From the NCBI GenBank assembly GCA_029857875.1, contig JAOUGB010000157.1, positions 1 through 6,158 of the forward strand: DNA of 6,158 nucleotides, given 5' to 3'. Shown here one piece after another: positions 6,050 to 6,158 of the stretch; the stretch's first letter is position 1, and each line of letters opens with the position of its first letter. This stretch comes from Desulfobacteraceae bacterium (lineage in GTDB: Bacteria; Desulfobacterota; Desulfobacteria; Desulfobacterales; UBA11574). The position numbers and the translations under genes were made by a program. Under the pieces are notes generated by a model. That model did not search any database and was not told the origin of the DNA. It saw only the letters and a program-made list of their open reading frames with translations.

Positions 6050-6158
6050 TGAAAGACAAGCCTAAACCGAGCGTTTCAAATGGTGACAATTTTTTGTTTA
6101 AATAAAGCCACCGATTAGATGCGACCTATTAGCGACTTTAGCAACGTATATTTATTTG

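Noticed and set aside
6061..6089. Possible promoter upstream of the first S51 gene: TTGTCA, 17-base spacer, TTTAGG (minus strand)
   Set aside because: The -35 matches 5 of 6 but the -10 matches only about 3 of 6, too weak to list as a feature.
6114..6144. Alternative promoter: TTGCTA, 19-base spacer, TCTAAT (minus strand)
   Set aside because: The -10 is good (5 of 6), but the -35 is poor and the spacer too long. In AT-rich DNA at the window edge this is within chance.

Overview
The window holds six protein-coding genes, all on the minus strand and all read from right to left. They are tightly spaced: gaps of 82, 69, 29 and 43 bases and one 11-base overlap. This looks like part of one operon-like cluster that continues past the left edge. 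No tRNA, rRNA, CRISPR array, insertion sequence or convincing terminator was seen. The plus strand carries only short shadow frames. Base composition is moderate (mid-40s % GC by eye), Shine-Dalgarno signals are recognisable and the genes are bacterial in style. The gene set (CelD/BcsL-type GNAT, MshA-like GT4, Gfo/Idh/MocA enzymes, S51-like proteins) suggests an environmental anaerobe, perhaps Desulfobacterota. That assignment is a guess, since no phylogenetic marker is present.

Layout in transcription order: (1) 6049-5345, a compact S51 peptidase of the cyanophycinase-like type with a complete GSSAGAM nucleophile motif. (2) 5262-4000, a second S51/class I amidotransferase-like domain with an altered nucleophile motif, fused to a C-terminal module resembling the last part of cysteinyl-tRNA synthetase but without a synthetase catalytic domain. 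(3) 3930-2275, a ThuA-like N-terminal domain fused to a Gfo/Idh/MocA NAD(P)-dependent oxidoreductase. (4) 2285-1269, a free-standing second Gfo/Idh/MocA oxidoreductase, overlapping gene 3 and probably translationally coupled to it. (5) 1239-241, a CelD/BcsL-family GNAT acyltransferase. (6) 197 to beyond base 1, the N-terminus of a GT4 glycosyltransferase of the MshA-like kind, probably starting at TTG.

Taken together, the genes could build or remodel a sugar or cyclitol conjugate. The oxidoreductases would act on the sugar/cyclitol, the GNAT would acylate an amine, the GT4 enzyme would join sugars, and the S51-like proteins would cleave or bind an amino-acid or peptide-like linkage. An MshA-like GT, a GNAT and a cysteinyl-tRNA-synthetase-derived piece in one cluster loosely recall mycothiol-type thiol biosynthesis (MshA, MshC, MshD). 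However, the synthetase catalytic core is absent and the GNAT belongs to a different family, so this is a hypothesis only. The most unusual element is the S51-like/CysRS-C fusion. The 109 bases right of the first gene show no convincing promoter, so the operon start may lie outside the window.
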